Made by a program: the position numbers and the translations under genes. From NCBI GenBank assembly GCA_963851325.1, contig CAWKOR010000001.1, positions 3,658,001-3,722,000 on the forward strand: a stretch of DNA of 64,000 bases. Direction: 5' to 3'. Position 1 is the stretch's first letter. Each line of letters begins with the position of its first letter. Below are positions 60,606 to 64,000 of this stretch, piece after piece. The notes beneath the pieces are model-generated. The model worked only from the letters and a program-made list of their open reading frames with translations, searched no databases and was not told the origin of the DNA. Source of the stretch: DATGKG01 sp963851325 (lineage in GTDB: Bacteria; Desulfobacterota; Binatia; Binatales; Binataceae).

Positions 60606-61466
60606 TCAGCGGGTCGATTCCAGCGCCGCGTTCAGCGCCACGCGCATCGATTCCGCCGCCGCCGCTGCTGCCGCACCGGGAGTCGCGCCATCCTTTTTCA
60701 GATACGCGTACATCAAGCCGCGACTCGAGTTCACGATGATGCCGGACCCATCGCTGCGCGCGGCTGCGACCGCATCCCGTGCCGAGCCGCCCTGCGCACC
60801 ATAGCCGGGCACGAGAATGATCGCGTTGGGCATTACCTCGCGCGCGCGTTTCAAATGCTTCGGATAGGTTGCGCCGACCACCGCGCCCACCGAGCTAAGG
60901 CCACTGGCGCCAATGAAATCGTCGCCCCAGCCTCGGACCCGCGCAGCGACCGCTTCCCACAAAGGCTTGCCCGACGCCTCGAGGTCCTGGAACTCGCCCG
61001 ACGACGGATTGGAATTCTTCACCAGCACCAACACGCCACGCCCGTTACGGATGCGATTTACAAACGGCATGATCGCGTCGGCGCCGAGATAAGGGTTGAT
61101 GGTGATAGCGTCGGAGCCGAAATCGCCGTTGCCCAGAAACGCTTCCGCATATGCCGCAGAAGTGGATCCGATGTCGCCGCGCTTGGCGTCCGCAATCGTG
61201 ATGAGTCCGCGTCCGCGCGCGAACCGAAGTACCTCGGACAGCGCGCGCATCCCGTCCACGCCGCGGGCTTCGAAGAATGCGAGTTGCGGCTTCACCGCGA
61301 CAATTGATTTTTCGCACGCCTCGATGATCTCGCAGCAGAACCTCGTGAGCGTGTAGCCGTTGGGAACTCCGGGGGCATCGGCGCTGTCGAGCTGGGGATC
61401 GACGCCGAGGATTGCGACGCTCTTTTTGGACCGGGAAACTTCAGCGAGGCGGTCGGCGAATTCCAT
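60606..61466 (-). CDS. pyrF: Orotidine-5'-phosphate decarboxylase (type 2)
   Basis: The 286-residue enzyme (ATG 61466, with GGGA before it) begins MEFADRLAEVSRSKKS. It contains the catalytic block IADAKRGDIGSTSAAYA near residue 90, SSGEFQD and LVPGYGAQGGSARDAV. It is the longer type-2 form with an insertion. It decarboxylates OMP to UMP in pyrimidine synthesis. A frame open to 61547 includes earlier ATGs (61484, 61547) that remain possible. The C-terminus has a long alanine run (GAAAAAAAES). Confidence 0.92.
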   Translation of the reverse strand: MEFADRLAEVSRSKKSVAILGVDPQLDSADAPGVPNGYTLTRFCCEIIEACEKSIVAVKPQLAFFEARGVDGMRALSEVLRFARGRGLITIADAKRGDIGSTSAAYAEAFLGNGDFGSDAITINPYLGADAIMPFVNRIRNGRGVLVLVKNSNPSSGEFQDLEASGKPLWEAVAARVRGWGDDFIGASGLSSVGAVVGATYPKHLKRAREVMPNAIILVPGYGAQGGSARDAVAAARSDGSGIIVNSSRGLMYAYLKKDGATPGAAAAAAAESMRVALNAALESTR

Positions 61467-61563
61467 CGCGTCCCATAATCGCATCGCGCGCCGGCCTTTG
61501 AAAGCAGCGGGCATTTGCGGGCTGTCAGCGCGAAGCGGTACAAGCATCCGACAAGGTCCGACC

Positions 61564-62799
61564 GTGCAGCTCTATCAGGCGCAGCGACATGAACCGCCCA
61601 GCGCCGCGCAATGGGACGAAGCGCGCGTGCGTGCGGCGATCGAAGCGATCGTCACCGATACGCATCGCGCGTTCAGCGACGAGGGCCTGTGGCCGATCCA
61701 TCCGTTGGATCGCTCGCCGGAACGGCCGCCCGATTCGCTCAAGACCATGTTCAACGGCGCGGCAGGCGTGATCTGGGCGCTCAATCATCTCAACCAATCC
61801 GGGGCTGCCGCTCTCAATCGCGACTACCTCGCGACAGTGCGCGAGCTAGCTCGGCGTCACCGCGACGACCTCCGCAAATACGAATCGGTGCGCGAATACC
61901 TGGGTCTCGAGATCGGATCGTATCTGATGGGAGAAGCCGGATTTCTTCTGCTGCATTTCAAGCTCGAGCCATCAGAAGATCTCGCGGATCAACTGCACGC
62001 CACGATTGAGGCGAGGATCGGAGATCCGCGCGGCCTGGTATGGGGAGGGGCGGGATCTATGCTTGCCGCATTGTTCCTGTATGAGCGCACCAAAAAGGGG
62101 CGCTGGAAAGATTTGTTCATCCGCCATTTCGACGCGCTGTGGGATCAATGGGAATACGACGCCGAACTTCGTTGTCATCTTTGGAACTGTGAACTATACG
62201 GCATCACCGAAAATCGTCTCGGTGCACTCCATGGTTTCGTCGCCAACGCATTTCCAATGATCCGGGGGCGTCACCTGATCCCAAGTGATCGGGTTGAGGA
62301 AACGCTAAGTCGAATTCACAAGACCCTTTCGGCAACCGCATTGATCCGAGGCATCGGCGCGAACTGGCCGAACAATGTCGGGCCGACCACCAGGGCGACA
62401 CCGCTTCCATTCCTTCTGCAGCACTGCAACGGCGCGCCCGGTGTCATCAACTGCATGGCAGATTTTCCCAACGACGCGCGGTGGAATATCGATGGGCTGC
62501 TGCGGCGGGCGGGTGAACTGATTTGGGATGCCGGCCCGCCGGTTAAGCTTCCGGTGCTATGTCATGGCGCGGCGGGCAGCGGTTATGCGTTCCTGAAGCT
62601 TTACGCCCGCACCGGGGACGACCGTTGGCTTGTTCGCGCCCGCGGATTTGCGATGCATGCGATCGAACAATGCGAGCGCGCAGTCACCGAATACGGACAG
62701 CGCAAGTATTCGCTATGGACCGGTGACCTGGGGCTGGCGATCTATCTCTGGGATTGCATACGCGCCAAGGCGAAATTACCGACCCTCGACGCCTTCTAG
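61564..62799 (+). CDS. Stand-alone LanC-like protein
   Basis: From GTG 61564 the protein has 411 residues and an alpha/alpha-toroid architecture with repeated GAAG-type turns (FNGAAGVIWALNHL, VWGGAGSMLAALFLYE). The LanC zinc and catalytic residues are all present: His223 (LHGFVANAF), Cys288 in QHCNGAPG, and Cys333 with His334 in LCHGAAGSGY. LanC enzymes add cysteine thiols to dehydroamino acids; eukaryotic LanC-like proteins add glutathione to damaged, dehydrated proteins. No precursor peptide, LanB or LanM gene lies nearby. It is divergent from pyrF, and an upstream open frame from 61360 was ignored. Confidence 0.85.
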   Translation: MQLYQAQRHEPPSAAQWDEARVRAAIEAIVTDTHRAFSDEGLWPIHPLDRSPERPPDSLKTMFNGAAGVIWALNHLNQSGAAALNRDYLATVRELARRHRDDLRKYESVREYLGLEIGSYLMGEAGFLLLHFKLEPSEDLADQLHATIEARIGDPRGLVWGGAGSMLAALFLYERTKKGRWKDLFIRHFDALWDQWEYDAELRCHLWNCELYGITENRLGALHGFVANAFPMIRGRHLIPSDRVEETLSRIHKTLSATALIRGIGANWPNNVGPTTRATPLPFLLQHCNGAPGVINCMADFPNDARWNIDGLLRRAGELIWDAGPPVKLPVLCHGAAGSGYAFLKLYARTGDDRWLVRARGFAMHAIEQCERAVTEYGQRKYSLWTGDLGLAIYLWDCIRAKAKLPTLDAF

Positions 62800-62824
62800 T
62801 CGTCCTTGGAGCGGGTCGGGTTCC

Positions 62825-64000
62825 CTAGTTCATGGCGTGTTGCTCATTGCGCAGCTTAGCCACCCGGCTCCACAAGATGTCGTGCGAATCGACGCGGAAG
62901 AACATTACCTCACCGTCGACCTTCACGAAGCTGTAGGAAGGGTCGAGTTCCCGTTCAAGATCTTCCTGGGTCGGTCTAAAAAGTTCGATGACCACGTCGG
63001 GTTTCAGGGTGCCGATTGAATAGTCGTAGTCCCATTTCATGTGGCCCGGATAAAATCCGCCTTTGGGATCCAGATGCATCGGTTCATGGGCGATGGTTGC
63101 ATCGTTTTTGCCGAGCAAGTCGATGGTACGGCGATTGGCGAAGTAAGGTATGATTCCCGCCCATACTACTCCGATTGTCGCCTTGGAATCGGTTAGCTGA
63201 TTGACGGTCAGCGCCCACTTCAGATGATCGACATGTCCCAGCTCTTGCGGTGGATCGAGCAAAAGGATTTCTCGCAGTTTGGCTTGACTCGAAGTGGCCA
63301 GGAAAATCGTGCTGGCCAGCGCGAGAACTGAAAAGAGGCCGACCTCCCTCCATTTCCGGTGGGCATTCGATTCTTGCGAGGCCATCAGCCGGCTCAGTGC
63401 GACCGAGGTCGTCTCGAGCGCCGTCGCAAGCAGAACCATGAAGAGCGGCATCGCAATGGCGATGAAGCGATTGGCGCCGCCATAGTCTTCCCAGGCGTCC
63501 CCACCGACATAGACGCTGTACGCGATTTGACCTCCAAATACTGCCAGCAGAGTCAGAACCTTGGCATCCCGCCTCAGCCATACGATTGCGCAGGTCAAAG
63601 CCAGAATCATCAGACCGACTCCGGCCAGGAACGCCGATTCCTTGATGATGCCGTTGTAAATCCGCAGCCACACCGGAAAGCCGCTCATCTTGAGGTAGTA
63701 AGTATTGGGTAACGCGTTGCCGTAGTACCACAGATTAAAGGTCAATTCGGTGCCCACAAACAGGGCCAGATAACCGAGCCCATGGAGCAAGTGCTGGCGG
63801 CGACGCGGCCGATCGAACCACGCGACCATCGCGATGATCACCAGCGCCGGCACCGTCATGTCGAGCCGGGTGAGGGTGCCAATACCCAACAGTGGCCACA
63901 GCCACCGCGGAGACCCGCCGTCGATAGTCCTCAAGCCAAGGAAGACTGCGAGCGTCAGCAATGGAGTCAGCAGTGCGACTTCGGTGCCGCGTAACGCCCA
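62825..64000 (-). CDS. Membrane glycosyltransferase-like protein, C-terminal part (runs off the window)
   Basis: A frame of at least 391 residues stops at 62825 and continues past 64000. It has about eight hydrophobic segments with TELTFNLWYYGNALPNTYYLK and YGGANRFIAIAMPLFMVLLA, the first resembling loops of GT-C arabinosyl/mannosyl transferases. The C-terminal periplasmic domain carries IDLLGKNDATIAHEP and SYSFVKVDGEVMFFR. It is probably a lipid-sugar-dependent transferase for a surface polymer. The N-terminus is outside the window, and the first codons seen are ALRGTEVALLTPLLT. Confidence 0.65.
   Translation of the reverse strand, partial: WALRGTEVALLTPLLTLAVFLGLRTIDGGSPRWLWPLLGIGTLTRLDMTVPALVIIAMVAWFDRPRRRQHLLHGLGYLALFVGTELTFNLWYYGNALPNTYYLKMSGFPVWLRIYNGIIKESAFLAGVGLMILALTCAIVWLRRDAKVLTLLAVFGGQIAYSVYVGGDAWEDYGGANRFIAIAMPLFMVLLATALETTSVALSRLMASQESNAHRKWREVGLFSVLALASTIFLATSSQAKLREILLLDPPQELGHVDHLKWALTVNQLTDSKATIGVVWAGIIPYFANRRTIDLLGKNDATIAHEPMHLDPKGGFYPGHMKWDYDYSIGTLKPDVVIELFRPTQEDLERELDPSYSFVKVDGEVMFFRVDSHDILWSRVAKLRNEQHAMN

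Noticed and set aside
1..64000. tRNA, rRNA and insertion sequences
   Set aside because: I looked through the gaps for clover-leaf hallmarks (GGTTCRANNCC with paired stems), rRNA-like segments and transposase motifs and saw none. A tool-based scan could still find a short RNA gene.

Overview
The window is 64 kb of GC-rich bacterial chromosome with dense housekeeping and accessory metabolism. I see no rRNA, tRNA, CRISPR array, insertion sequence or phage gene. The gene mix suggests a free-living Gram-negative soil or sediment bacterium related to the old Deltaproteobacteria. It includes a TonB receptor, GlnE, a selenocysteine machinery, the argH-lipoprotein-lysA-dapF-dapA order, LLM-class flavin oxidoreductases and a thiolase with an OB-fold partner. 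Candidatus Binatota is my best guess, but this is inference and not proven by the sequence.

Layout. 1-3.1 kb: cobalamin salvage (cobS end, cobU, a cobalamin riboswitch and a BtuB-like receptor). 3.1-8.1 kb: glnE, a glutathione transferase and a lytic transglycosylase with a histidine-rich tail. 8.4-10.2 kb: a Fur-box-controlled operon of cupredoxin, haem-binding protein and outer-membrane protein. 10.2-16.2 kb: an AT-rich gap with one small gene, a cysteine-cluster protein, peroxiredoxin, an IlvE-like aminotransferase and a thiolase-fold pair. 16.3-17.2 kb: a Phd/YefM-PIN toxin-antitoxin pair with TGTACA operators. 17.2-23.2 kb: a crotonase-dehydrogenase pair, two small proteins, a cold-shock gene with a structured leader, a GT39-like transferase and an LLM oxidoreductase.

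23.2-29.8 kb holds one minus-strand run: a double-permease ABC transporter, its ATPase, a free AAA-associated domain, a limonene-epoxide-hydrolase-like protein, selB and selD. selD is itself a selenoprotein gene: an in-frame TGA at the catalytic position is followed by a SECIS-like hairpin, and the true N-terminus lies beyond this stop. 29.9-35.1 kb: membrane proteins, an NTF2-like protein, a second LLM monooxygenase-like protein and a frameshifted MOSC gene. 35.1-40.1 kb: argH, a lipoprotein resembling LptM, lysA, dapF and dapA, i.e. arginine and lysine/peptidoglycan synthesis. 40.1-42.8 kb: a repeat-bearing gap and two tandem zinc alcohol dehydrogenases.

42.9-64 kb: membrane glycosyltransferase-like proteins, two overlapping MscS channels, a methyltransferase, an HU-family protein, Ppx/GppA, TrmFO, a DGPF protein with a frameshifted ECF sigma factor (ECF42-like), trpF, topA, dprA, a ferritin-like protein, a dienelactone-hydrolase-like protein, pyrF, a stand-alone LanC-like cyclase with its zinc site intact, and the end of a membrane glycosyltransferase that runs off the window.

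The strongest items for follow-up are the iron-responsive operon at 8.4-10.2 kb, the Sec-containing SelD inside the transporter run, the hairpin that cages the btuB ribosome-binding site, the cold-shock leader, the orphan LanC and the intergenic repeats at 40.2-40.5 kb.
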